Shown piece after piece: positions 14,107-21,445 of a stretch of DNA of 21,445 nucleotides. The stretch's first letter is position 1. Each line of letters starts with the position of its first letter. This DNA comes from CAKRHR01 sp964423195 (lineage in GTDB: Bacteria > Bacillota > Clostridia > Lachnospirales > Lachnospiraceae), in contig CAYRDY010000029.1 of NCBI GenBank assembly GCA_964423195.1, positions 1 through 21,445 on the forward strand, read 5' to 3'. The notes beneath the pieces were generated by a model. The model did no database searches. It was not told where the DNA came from and saw nothing but the letters and a program-made list of their open reading frames with translations. The position numbers and the translations under genes were made by a program.

Positions 14107-16497
14107 ATGATGAACTATACAATGCTGCCTGTTCAGATCCATATTTATGACTCCGCTTTTAAAGTCCTGCCGGAGCCGGACACACTGTGTCTTGTATATG
14201 TTCTCTCCGGACATGTTGTGATTGAAGAAAACATTCAGCTTCACACGCAGGATGTCATGACACTGACAAGCCATTCTCCGGATGCCACGATTGTCCCGTT
14301 TCCGAAGACTGATACCTGTTATGCCCTGATCTATTTATGTCGTGTCTACATCAGCAGTCGATGCGATTTTTCAGACAATCAGATTTCGATCAATACCACC
14401 CATGCCAGCACGAATGACGATTTACGTCTCCAGAATGCCCTGCAGCAACTGATTCAGGCATATTTCCCTGATTCAGAACCTTCATGGAAAGATTTTATGC
14501 TCATTCTTGATCGCTTCATCGACATACTGCTGGATTATAATCTGATGCCCGATGAATCAAAAATATCGGATCAGCAGATCAAATCAGCGAACAAGCTGCG
14601 CTATCTGCTGGATTTCGGTTATCAGCAGGAAAAATCTCTGTCCTTTTTGTCCGACGAACTTCATCTGTCTCCACAGTATATCTCGTCCATCAGCAAGCAG
14701 ATCCTTGGTGAGAGCTATACGCATTACCTGACAAATCTGCGGCTTGACTGCGCGGTCAATCATTTGCTTTACACCGACATGAATGTGACACAGATCACCG
14801 CCATCTGCGGCTTTTCAAATGTCAAGGCCCTGAACCAGGCTTTTCAGAAACGCTTTTTGTGTTCGCCGACACAGTACAAAAAAAGCCATGCAGGTAAGCC
14901 GAAAATCCCCCTGCTTTTCAGCGACAATAAAAATTATCCGGCTTTTCACAAGCTGTATCTGCGTTATCCACAGATTCAATCAGACGATAGGCATGACATT
15001 CCTTCTGACAATTTAAAAATTGACATACGCCTGTCTGATGCCACCCCATTTGTCGGTCCAAAGGCTGAATTTGTCTATCTCGGCGGTGCCCCCAATCTCT
15101 TGTCAAACACATGTCTGCAAAAGCTGCGCTATTTAAGGGACACCTGCAATATCAGATATGTCCGCGTCAACAGTCTGTTTCAGGATCAGTATCTGCAGAT
15201 GTCGGAATCCTATCATAAATCCATCCAGGCACTCCAGAATCTCTTGTCCATCGGTCTTCTGCCAATGGTCAGCTTCATGGTTTATCCCGGAAATGACAGT
15301 GCCGGCGCTTTTATCAATTTTTTTAATTATTGCTGCTCCTACTTCGGCTCTTCCGACGTCAAAAATTGGTATTTTGAGTGCTGCTGCCCGAAGCCGCTGC
15401 TCTATGCGTCTTCCCAGACAGAAATCGATGATATCGCCGGGCAGATTATTTCACTGGTCCGCGCGGTCAAACAGATTACGCCGGCAGCTTCCATCGGCGT
15501 CAATTTCTTCTCCTCGATAGATCCGTCTGAGAATGCGGAGTATTTATGCCGATGTCTGCAAAACGGCCATGTCACTCCCGATTTTGTGACCGCAAATGTT
15601 TACACGATGCACATCAAAGCCAAAACGCCTGTTTATTCAGAATTTTTAAATCCTGAAAATCTGCCGCCGGTGCCTGAGCGGCTTGAAAAGGAATACCGCC
15701 TCTCCGGGAATTCCAACTATTGCTATCAGAAATTGAAGAGTCTCCGTCAGACACTGCGGACAATTTTCAGAGATACCTCTGTCCCGATTTTTGCCAATAT
15801 CCATATTGACCTGCACGCCGGCAATCTGCTAAATGATTCCGTCTACGCCAGCACCTTTTTATTAATGAATATTTTAAAGACCTATACGTTTACAGATAAT
15901 TATATTTTGCCGATTCTCGCCGACAATTATCATTTTTCTTATACGGACAATCATCAGCTGATGCAGGGCATTTACAGCCTTTACACTTGTAACGATATTC
16001 CCAAGCCAATGGTTTTCGCTTTCCAGTTTTTAAACGAACTTGGAAATCTGCGGCTGTCCGCCGGAGACACTTTTATGGCAACCGCTGACAGCAATCGAAA
16101 CATCACCTGCCTGCTTCTGAATTACAAGCACCCGCGCCTGTTTTACTGCAATCATCCGCAGGCGGTTTCTCCGGAAGATGTGGCTGCAATTTTCCGCAGC
16201 TATCCGCCAGAGGAGGCAGAACTTACCATTCATCTGGATGAACCGGCTGTCTATCTGGCCGAGGAACTCTCCATCAATCAGGAACACGGCAGTATCCTCG
16301 ACCTGTGGCTGAAATCCAATCAGCTCCAACAACCAAATTATCAGATTGTCCGGCATTTAAAAGAACTCATTCAGCCGAGCTACCGCTTTTACAAGCTGAA
16401 TGCCTCCAAGACGCTGAAAATCAGAACCACGCTTGAAACCCATGAGATCAAGCTGATCAAGCTGTACAGATACGATGTCCGGCAGTCAAACCCCTGA
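14107..16497 (+). CDS. AraC-family regulator with C-terminal GH39-like (probably inactive) sugar-sensing domain
   Basis: A 796-residue one-component regulator. Residues 1-110 look like the cupin-type N-terminal domain of AraC proteins. Residues about 160-260 hold two helix-turn-helix motifs (SLSFLSDELHLSPQYISSISKQ and MNVTQITAICGFSNVKALNQAFQKRF), the AraC DNA-binding domain in an internal position. From about 300 onward the sequence resembles the GH39 beta-xylosidase barrel, for example YLRDTCNIRYVRVNSLF and WYFE. In active GH39 enzymes WYFEVWNEP carries the acid/base Glu; here it reads WYFECCCPKP (421-430), with Pro428 at that position. The nucleophile region, usually ITEWN, reads ANIHIDLH (563-570). 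The barrel is therefore probably a binding-only sensor for a sugar or glycoside. It is divergent from the transport operon, separated by the direct-repeat operator, and is its likely regulator. The start has GGGGGAG 8 nt upstream; an adjacent second ATG is possible. Confidence 0.87.
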   Translation: MMNYTMLPVQIHIYDSAFKVLPEPDTLCLVYVLSGHVVIEENIQLHTQDVMTLTSHSPDATIVPFPKTDTCYALIYLCRVYISSRCDFSDNQISINTTHASTNDDLRLQNALQQLIQAYFPDSEPSWKDFMLILDRFIDILLDYNLMPDESKISDQQIKSANKLRYLLDFGYQQEKSLSFLSDELHLSPQYISSISKQILGESYTHYLTNLRLDCAVNHLLYTDMNVTQITAICGFSNVKALNQAFQKRFLCSPTQYKKSHAGKPKIPLLFSDNKNYPAFHKLYLRYPQIQSDDRHDIPSDNLKIDIRLSDATPFVGPKAEFVYLGGAPNLLSNTCLQKLRYLRDTCNIRYVRVNSLFQDQYLQMSESYHKSIQALQNLLSIGLLPMVSFMVYPGNDSAGAFINFFNYCCSYFGSSDVKNWYFECCCPKPLLYASSQTEIDDIAGQIISLVRAVKQITPAASIGVNFFSSIDPSENAEYLCRCLQNGHVTPDFVTANVYTMHIKAKTPVYSEFLNPENLPPVPERLEKEYRLSGNSNYCYQKLKSLRQTLRTIFRDTSVPIFANIHIDLHAGNLLNDSVYASTFLLMNILKTYTFTDNYILPILADNYHFSYTDNHQLMQGIYSLYTCNDIPKPMVFAFQFLNELGNLRLSAGDTFMATADSNRNITCLLLNYKHPRLFYCNHPQAVSPEDVAAIFRSYPPEEAELTIHLDEPAVYLAEELSINQEHGSILDLWLKSNQLQQPNYQIVRHLKELIQPSYRFYKLNASKTLKIRTTLETHEIKLIKLYRYDVRQSNP

Positions 16498-16764
16498 TAG
16501 AACTTTACAGACCGCGTCAAGGAAAATGATAAGGCAGTCTGAATCTCGCGGCAAAAAATTATCCCCGTGATTATCCAAATCACGGGGATTTCCCTTGCAA
16601 TATTGTACCTTTTCATGTGGCAATGACGTAGCAAATTTTACCTAAAAATACTAAAAACTTAAAATATTGAAAATCCATGCACTCCAGCCACACTCAAAAG
16701 TGCCCACAAAGACTTAATTTTGCTACATTTTCAGGCTTTTTGCTAATAACTGCAAAAAAATAAG
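16498..16764. other. Spacer between regulator gene and tRNA
   Basis: 267 bp that hold the bidirectional hairpin terminator near 16553-16592. The rest is AT-rich, with a T-run directly 3' of the tRNA on the minus strand (around 16755-16762) that could help end its transcript. No gene is supported. Confidence 0.6.
16553..16592. terminator. Bidirectional hairpin terminator
   Basis: A perfect 11-bp stem (16561-16571 with 16579-16589) and a 7-nt loop. On the minus strand it is followed by six U, a good intrinsic terminator for the tRNA transcript. On the plus strand the tract is only UUU then CCC, a weaker ending for the regulator gene, whose stop lies 65 bp before. Confidence 0.8.
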
Positions 16765-16837
16765 TGGAGCATATGGGATTCGAACCCACGACCTCTACAA
16801 TGCGAATGTAGCGCGCTCCCAACTGCGCTAATGCCCC
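16765..16837 (-). tRNA. tRNA-Ala (anticodon CGC)
   Basis: A 73-nt cloverleaf on the minus strand: 7-bp acceptor stem GGGGCAT/ATGCTCC with the G3-U70 wobble that identifies alanine tRNAs, D-arm GCGC/GCGC, anticodon stem CTACA/TGTAG with loop TTCGCAT (anticodon CGC, reading GCG), T-arm GTGGG/CCCAT with loop TTCGAAT, and discriminator A. The 3' CCA is not encoded (CTT follows), so it must be added by CCA transferase. It has its own promoter upstream. Confidence 0.96.
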
Positions 16838-16848
16838 ACAACAATGAC

Positions 16849-16877
16849 AGTATACCACATGGCTGAAGATTTTTAAA
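16849..16877 (-). promoter_or_regulatory. Promoter of tRNA-Ala
   Basis: On the minus strand, TTTAAA (16872-16877), a 17-bp spacer and TATACT (16849-16854) preceded by TGG as an extended -10. Transcription would begin a few bases before the tRNA 5' end at 16837, as expected for a single stable RNA gene. Confidence 0.7.
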
Positions 16878-16957
16878 GAGTTATTTTGACAAATTTTGTA
16901 AATTTTTGCGCGCAGTTTTATATTACTTTGTAGCAGGAGACATGGCATGCATTGAGA

Positions 16958-16975
16958 CAGTGCCGTCAGGCACTG
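16958..16975 (-). terminator. Hairpin downstream of folC
   Basis: A perfect 7-bp stem CAGTGCC/GGCACTG with a 4-nt loop, 18 nt after the folC stop. No U-tract follows on the minus strand, so it could stabilise the 3' end or pause RNA polymerase; termination by this hairpin alone is uncertain. Confidence 0.45.
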
Positions 16976-16992
16976 CATGACCTCGGAGGGAA

Positions 16993-18492
16993 TCAGAGCG
17001 GCAAAGGCAACATTTCCTTGATACTGCCCGCGAGGTAGAGTGAGCCGCAACAGCATAAGATATGGCTGCCGCACCACCGCAGGGCCTCCCTCAGCGCGTC
17101 TTTGATATGGCGCGACTGCCTCACCTCCATATGACCGTTTCCCTCAAATAATGCCGCGGCCGTCTCTGTGTCCAACTGCCTGCCGCTCTCAATCGACGTC
17201 ACCATCACACCCCGGAGGCCGGGCATTTTGCACAAACTCCGGATCATGCCCGTATAATCCTTATCCTCCGCCGCCGCGAACAACAGATAAATCTCCTGTC
17301 CCGCAAACCGCGTCTCAATCGTCTGAACAAGCGCACGAATCCCCTCCTCATTGTGGGCGCCGTCGATGTAGAGATGATCCGTTATCTTCTCCATGCGTCC
17401 CGGCCAGACGGTCTCGCAAAAAGCCTCACCGATGTTTCGGTAATAGGACACTTTGTCCAGACCAAAATAATCATGCCTCAGTCCGAGGACGCGCAGCGCC
17501 TGCAGCGCCAACAGGCTGTTCGGCACCTGATATGTGCCGAGCATTCTCAGGTGCATATGGAGAGAAATACCGTCGATCAAGAGATCATAGGTAATCGCGT
17601 CCCGCGGATAATCAATATGCCGCGCCATAGAGATGTCGACCGGAACGCAGATGGCACCCGTCCTTGCCATCTCTTGTTTTTCCGTCCGCAAACCGCCAGG
17701 CAGGGCCGTCGGCTCACCACACTGCCCTTGCCGCGAACCGCCAAGCATTTCAGGGCAGCTATCGTCGCATTCGCCCTGCACTTCATGAAAATGTCTGATG
17801 ATCACGGCAGACGCCTCGTCCTTGCCCGCGTCAAAGACAAGCGGCACACCGCGTTTGATGATGCCCGCCTTTTCCGTCGCAATTTCTGTCAGCGTCGACC
17901 CCAAATACTGCATATGGTCATAACCGATCGAGGTGATCACCGTCAGCTCAGGCGCCTCAATCACATTGGTGGCATCCAGCCGCCCGCCAAGTCCAGTCTC
18001 AACCACCGCCCAGCAAACGCCCTGCCGCTTGAACCAGAGCATGGCCATCATATACATCCACTCAAAAAATGTCGGGTGGGCACCGCCGCCCGCCACGAAA
18101 ATATCAACTTTCGCTTTGATCTCATCAAATAATTCTGTAAAATCCGCGTCTGGGATCATTTCTCCGTCCACCCTGATGCGCTCGTTGATCCGCACCAGAT
18201 GCGGTGACGTAAATAACCCCGTCCGCAGGCCGAACCGCCGCAGCGCCGCGTCGAGAAACGCACAGACCGACCCCTTGCCGTTGGTGCCGGCAACATGGAT
18301 ATACCTGAAATCATTCTGCGGATTTCCGATCAGCGCCATCAGCGACCGCGTCTGCTCGATTCCGCCCTTCTTTGCAAATCTCGGAATACTGTAAATATAG
18401 TCAACGGCAGACAGATAGGACGCCTCCAAAGAACTGCCCATCGCATTTGACATCCCGTCATTTATCCTTTTCTCTTCTGAATGATGATCCAT
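16993..18492 (-). CDS. folC: Bifunctional folylpolyglutamate synthase/dihydrofolate synthase
   Basis: A 499-residue Mur-ligase-like enzyme that adds glutamate to folates, and in many bacteria also to dihydropteroate, in the cytoplasm. Motifs in order are the P-loop HVAGTNGKGS (about 65-75), TSPHLVRINERIRVDGE (about 90), the ATEKAGIIKRGVPLV ligase motif, and DGAHNEEGIRALV (about 376), which starts the C-terminal domain. The ATG at 18492 is preferred because GGAG lies 8 nt upstream; a GTG at 18537 would add 15 residues without a good ribosome site, and MSNAMGSS further in is also possible. It is longer than the usual 420-440 residues, partly because of a roughly 40-residue Cys/Gly/Gln-rich insertion (about 17655-17790) between the P-loop domain's later strands. 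It is transcribed divergently from the CNNM-CBS gene, from a clear promoter. Confidence 0.94.
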   Translation of the reverse strand: MDHHSEEKRINDGMSNAMGSSLEASYLSAVDYIYSIPRFAKKGGIEQTRSLMALIGNPQNDFRYIHVAGTNGKGSVCAFLDAALRRFGLRTGLFTSPHLVRINERIRVDGEMIPDADFTELFDEIKAKVDIFVAGGGAHPTFFEWMYMMAMLWFKRQGVCWAVVETGLGGRLDATNVIEAPELTVITSIGYDHMQYLGSTLTEIATEKAGIIKRGVPLVFDAGKDEASAVIIRHFHEVQGECDDSCPEMLGGSRQGQCGEPTALPGGLRTEKQEMARTGAICVPVDISMARHIDYPRDAITYDLLIDGISLHMHLRMLGTYQVPNSLLALQALRVLGLRHDYFGLDKVSYYRNIGEAFCETVWPGRMEKITDHLYIDGAHNEEGIRALVQTIETRFAGQEIYLLFAAAEDKDYTGMIRSLCKMPGLRGVMVTSIESGRQLDTETAAALFEGNGHMEVRQSRHIKDALREALRWCGSHILCCCGSLYLAGSIKEMLPLPL

Positions 18493-18621
18493 CGTCGCAC
18501 TCCACTGGGTTCCATGATCCTGTTTTACACCGAACACATCGCTTGCCTGACGGTTTCAATGGATTTAAAGTTTATCGTTTGCACACCGCACTCTCGAATT
18601 TACTGAAAGCCAAGCGTTCAC

Positions 18622-18650
18622 ATTATATGATATTTTGCGGCGCTTTTCAA
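18622..18650 (-). promoter_or_regulatory. folC promoter
   Basis: On the minus strand, TTGAAA (18645-18650), a 17-bp spacer and a perfect TATAAT (18622-18627). The -35 lies inside the inverted repeat GCGCTT-ttc-AAGCGC, which could serve as an operator. Confidence 0.8.
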
Positions 18651-18752
18651 GCGCAGGATACTGTAAATTTTTTCAGAAAATGAAGGAATTTTTTAGCTGC
18701 ACGAGACATCCATTTTTTGAGAGAGATGTCACCTTTTTTGCTGAAAGTCCCC

Positions 18753-18781
18753 TTGACAACATTTTTTCCTTATTATAAAAT
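18753..18781 (+). promoter_or_regulatory. Promoter of the CNNM-CBS gene
   Basis: A perfect TTGACA (18753-18758), a 17-bp spacer and TAAAAT (18776-18781). The coding start is 37 bp further on. Confidence 0.8.
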
Positions 18782-18818
18782 CGTAGATAATAAAAATATT
18801 TACGGGAGATGATTTGTT

Positions 18819-20093
18819 TTGGACCCCAGTTCGGCCCTACAGCTAGTCATACTTTTTATTTTAATTCTATTGTCTGCCTTCTTCTCTTCGGCGGAGACCG
18901 CGCTGACCACAGTCAACAAAATATCGCTGCGCAGCCGTGAGGATGAGGGCAGCAAGCGCGCGGCCATTGTGCGCAAGCTGATCGAGAATCCGGGCAAGCT
19001 GCTCAGCGCGATTCTGATCGGGAACAATGTCGTCAACCTGTCCGCCTCCTCGCTCAACACGGTGTTTGCCACGAATCTGTGCCTGAAAGCGGGCTGGAAT
19101 ATCGCCGCGTCGACTGTCGTCGGCATCGCCACGGGCATCCTGACGATTTTGGTTCTCTTATTCGGTGAGATCATCCCGAAGACACTGGCCACGCGCTACA
19201 GTCTGTCACTGTCGCTCGCCTACGGCCCGATTGTCTATGCGCTGACCGTCGTGCTCACGCCCGTGATCTTCATCGTCAACCTGCTCTCCAATGGCATCCT
19301 GAGACTTTTCGGCGCCGACAAGGAGGCACAGACGAGCATCACGGAAAATGAGCTGCTGACAATGATCGATGTCAGCCATGAGGAGGGCGTCATCGAGCAG
19401 GAAGAACGCGAGATGATCACCAACGTGGTGGATTTCGGCGATTCGCTGGCCAAGGATGTGATGGTTCCGCGCATCGACATTGTTTTCGCCGATGTCAATG
19501 ACAGCTATGACGACCTGGCAGAGATTTTTCGCAGGGAAAAATATTCCCGCATTCCGGTCTATGAGGACACGAAGGATAATATCATCGGCATCGTCAATCT
19601 GAAAGATCTCTTCTGCTATCAGGGCCGCAGGGAGGACTTCGACCTGCGCCATTATCTGCGCGAGCCGTTCTTTACCTACGAATATCAGAAGACGTCCGAA
19701 TTGATGGTGAAAATGCGCGATCAGTCATTCAATATCGCCATCGTACTCGACGAGTACGGCGCGACCGCCGGCCTGATCACGCTGGAAGATTTGCTGGAGG
19801 AGATCGTCGGCGAGATCCGCGACGAGTATGATGAGGAGGAGATCGACGCCATCCGAAAAATCAGCGACGGCGAATATATCGTCGACGGCGGCACCCGCCT
19901 TGAGGATATCAACGAGACGCTGGGCACCAAATTTGAGGCCGATGAGGACTATGACTCCATCGCCGGCCACCTGATCAACGGCTTCGGACATATCCCGACG
20001 GAGGGTGAGCAGATCGATATCGACGGTTTCCGCTTCATCATCGAAAAAATGGACAAGAACCGCGTGGAGACGATTCACATATACAAAGCATAG
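18819..20093 (+). CDS. Hemolysin/CorC-family CNNM (DUF21) and CBS-domain membrane protein
   Basis: A 424-residue membrane protein with three parts. An N-terminal CNNM/DUF21 domain (about 1-190) has an opening helix ending SAFFSSAETALTTVN and the conserved GEIIPKTLATRYS. A CBS pair follows (about 200-330; DVMVPRIDI, YSRIPVYEDTKDNIIGIVNLKDLF, FNIAIVLDEYGATAGLITLEDLLEEIVGEI). A C-terminal CorC/HlyC domain (about 345-424) ends DGFRFIIEKMDKNRVETIHI. Members are implicated in Mg2+/Co2+ efflux or homeostasis; older 'hemolysin' names are historical. The start is TTG at 18819: an in-frame TGA lies three codons upstream at 18810, and GGGAG lies 10 nt before it. The gene has its own promoter and a strong terminator, so it is monocistronic. 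Confidence 0.94.
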   Translation: MDPSSALQLVILFILILLSAFFSSAETALTTVNKISLRSREDEGSKRAAIVRKLIENPGKLLSAILIGNNVVNLSASSLNTVFATNLCLKAGWNIAASTVVGIATGILTILVLLFGEIIPKTLATRYSLSLSLAYGPIVYALTVVLTPVIFIVNLLSNGILRLFGADKEAQTSITENELLTMIDVSHEEGVIEQEEREMITNVVDFGDSLAKDVMVPRIDIVFADVNDSYDDLAEIFRREKYSRIPVYEDTKDNIIGIVNLKDLFCYQGRREDFDLRHYLREPFFTYEYQKTSELMVKMRDQSFNIAIVLDEYGATAGLITLEDLLEEIVGEIRDEYDEEEIDAIRKISDGEYIVDGGTRLEDINETLGTKFEADEDYDSIAGHLINGFGHIPTEGEQIDIDGFRFIIEKMDKNRVETIHIYKA

Positions 20094-20110
20094 AAGTCAA
20101 AATATAAATT

Positions 20111-20149
20111 AAAAAAGCACGGTTTTTCTTCTCAAACGCCGTGCTTTTT
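20111..20149. terminator. Bidirectional intrinsic terminator
   Basis: GCACGG and CCGTGC arms extended by A/T pairs enclose a loop of about 15 nt. U-rich tracts follow in both directions (plus CTTTTTAATT, minus CTTTTTTAATTT). It ends the CNNM-CBS gene, whose stop is 18 bp away, and can also stop the convergent gene from the right. Confidence 0.88.
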
Positions 20150-20261
20150 AATTCTAATCACTTTATTCTGGTCACTTTATTCACCTGTTCTGTATCAGTA
20201 TTTTCAGTTTTACAAAACTTGAAACTGTCTCAGAAGTTCTCTCTAAATTTTCTTGAGTTAA

Positions 20262-21445
20262 TTAATTGCCTTGAGCGAGTTCTTGGTCGGCATCCGTCGC
20301 ATTTTTACTTCCCGGATCAGCGTCAGACGGGCTGACCTTAGTGGTTCCGTCGGAATAGGCGGTGATCAGGATACCGTTGGTCTCGCCGGTATATCTCTTT
20401 AGTTCCTGAATAAAATCAGATCTAGTAAAATAATCTGTATCTTTGAGATTGCGATCCGAATTGTTATATGTGTCCTGCATATCATGGACATGAGATGCCA
20501 TATCCACATATGCCTCCGCATCCTTTGCTGCCTGTCCATCCCTATAATATGCATCAGCCAATTCTTTCAAATTATCATTATCTTTAATTAACTTTTGCAC
20601 TTCCGCAATATCTCGAAGAACTCCGGCTAGCCCATTTGTCCCTCCAATACCTACACTTTGATTCATAATTCTTTCAACTTCGGCTGCAATACCATTTTCT
20701 CCAACTTTTTTACCTGCCTCGGTTGTATCAAGATACGAGACGAGCATGGACAACGATACATATGAATCTAGACAGTTGTGGAAGAGTACAGATGGATCAT
20801 AACTGTCAAAGCCGTAATCATGTAACTGTTGTTCAAAAGTCAAAAGGCTACCGCCGTGGCTTTTAGCTTCTACTACAAGTTCTGCCAATCCACCGTAGTT
20901 ATACTTAAAACATTCCCCACTCGTTATTGCGTCTTTCACATCTTTACTGTTATCCGATGTGTATTTTGCAACTGCCCAAATGGCAGCATTTTTCATGTTG
21001 TTTCGGGTAGCGTTACCCGCTAATTTGCCATCACCATAACCAGCCTGCTTCAATATATCAGTGATTGTGCCATCTTCATTTAAAGTTTCAATGACCTGAT
21101 TAAGCATGTTTCCGTTCCATTGTCCATATTTGAAGTCTCCGCTATCGTCATCAGCATCTTTAGCAATAGAATTAAAAATAACGCTTGAACTTTTGTATAA
21201 TTGCTCCATCATCTTCTGGGCGCCCATATATCGTTCGCCGTTCTCATCGACGAATCCCCCCGCGGCATTGCCATCCGACTTCCAGCCGTCGTATTTCAGC
21301 TGCAGGACACTTGCATAATTCTCACCACAGGAGCTGACGAGTGCCTTTTCAAGAATTCCTGTGGGATCAGCAGAGAAGGAAGTTTCACTCCCTGTTTCAT
21401 TTCCTGCTTCATCCTTGCTCGGACAGCTGATGAATATTGAGCCAA
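20262..21445 (-). CDS. Unrecognised, probably lipoprotein, hypothetical protein (5' end outside window)
   Basis: The frame is open from the stop at 20262 to the right window edge, about 394 residues, so the N-terminus is missing. I do not recognise a domain. The first visible residues read GSIFISC, then PSKDEAGNETGSETS. This looks like the end of a lipoprotein signal, with the acylated Cys at about 21423-21425 followed by a flexible acidic linker; if so, the true start is roughly 15-20 codons beyond the window. The body is soluble, mostly helical by composition, rich in Asp/Asn/Lys, with EKALVSSCGENYASVLQLKYDGW near the start and long amphipathic stretches (EVQKLIKDNDNLKELADAYY). The C-terminus is a low-complexity Asp/Ala/Gly tail. 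The internal ATG at 21227 is not a likely start, since upstream codons are equally protein-like. It faces the CNNM-CBS gene convergently. Confidence 0.7.
   Translation of the reverse strand, partial: GSIFISCPSKDEAGNETGSETSFSADPTGILEKALVSSCGENYASVLQLKYDGWKSDGNAAGGFVDENGERYMGAQKMMEQLYKSSSVIFNSIAKDADDDSGDFKYGQWNGNMLNQVIETLNEDGTITDILKQAGYGDGKLAGNATRNNMKNAAIWAVAKYTSDNSKDVKDAITSGECFKYNYGGLAELVVEAKSHGGSLLTFEQQLHDYGFDSYDPSVLFHNCLDSYVSLSMLVSYLDTTEAGKKVGENGIAAEVERIMNQSVGIGGTNGLAGVLRDIAEVQKLIKDNDNLKELADAYYRDGQAAKDAEAYVDMASHVHDMQDTYNNSDRNLKDTDYFTRSDFIQELKRYTGETNGILITAYSDGTTKVSPSDADPGSKNATDADQELAQGN

Larger units (their letters stand above)
18493..18818. other. Divergent promoter region between folC and the CNNM-CBS gene
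   Basis: This 326-bp stretch holds both promoters (18622-18650 leftward, 18753-18781 rightward) and a folC leader of about 120 nt. An inverted repeat GCGCTT-ttc-AAGCGC (18640-18654) covers the folC -35, and GACATC/GATGTC arms lie at about 18706-18731 between the promoters. No riboswitch class I know is recognisable. Confidence 0.6.

Noticed and set aside
16694..17077. A 127-codon minus-strand frame crossing the tRNA
   Set aside because: It contains the translated tRNA (the GSNPICST type of string seen when tRNA genes are read as protein) and overlaps the folC end and promoter sequence; no ribosome site.
17353..18132. Plus-strand frame opposite folC (259 codons)
   Set aside because: The opposite strand is a clear folC with all motifs; this frame has an Arg/His-rich shadow composition.
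20158..20184. Tandem TCACTTTATTC repeat (14-bp period, two copies)
   Set aside because: Only two short copies in an AT-rich convergent spacer, with no flanking structure; not enough for a repeat element.
1..21445. CRISPR arrays, insertion sequences, prophage genes, rRNA
   Set aside because: I looked on both strands and saw no regularly spaced repeats, transposase or integrase motifs, phage structural genes or rRNA segments.

Overview
The window looks like a chromosomal piece of a Gram-positive Clostridia genome, most likely Lachnospiraceae. This rests on gene content: an Lpl-type sugar ABC importer with a DUF3502 binding protein, an AraC regulator fused to a GH39-like domain, GGAGG ribosome sites, an AT-rich intergenic background and a tRNA without encoded CCA. 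No 16S or other marker is present, so the family assignment is inference. Two 100-N runs (1990-2089, 6163-6262) show that it is a draft scaffold.

Layout. (1) 7-3978, minus strand: two half-ABC exporters that form a heterodimer with one degenerate ATP site. The first gene is interrupted by gap 1, which is flanked by an exact 55-bp duplication. (2) 4039-4583, minus: a Phd/YefM antitoxin followed by a RelE-type toxin that is only about half length. (3) 4733-13773, minus: a likely seven-gene transport and catabolic operon. In transcription order it encodes a creatininase-family amidohydrolase, a lipoprotein solute-binding protein, two Lpl-type permeases, a MATE exporter and two paralogous type-B carboxylesterases. 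(4) 13774-14106: a 333-bp divergent control region with a 21-bp-spaced direct repeat and a possible cre box. (5) 14107-16497, plus: an AraC regulator with a GH39-like C-terminal domain that appears to have lost its catalytic glutamates. (6) 16765-16837, minus: tRNA-Ala(CGC). (7) folC (minus) and a CorC/HlyC-type CNNM-CBS protein (plus) transcribed divergently from clear promoters. (8) The 3' part of an unrecognised, probably lipoprotein, gene running off the right edge.

The most interesting unit is 4733-16497. A binding-protein importer, two probably cytoplasmic esterases, an amidohydrolase-like metalloprotein and a MATE exporter are co-transcribed next to a one-component regulator whose sensor looks like a dead glycosidase. 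I infer a pathway that imports an esterified glycoside or aryl ester, hydrolyses it and exports a released moiety. The substrate is not known from the sequence. Both esterases have an unusual D-(L/I)-G where type-B esterases normally have the D-E-G that carries the acid of the triad. A nearly identical 26-bp dyad lies in front of the ABC exporter operon and in front of the last esterase, which may tie the two operons to one regulator outside the window.
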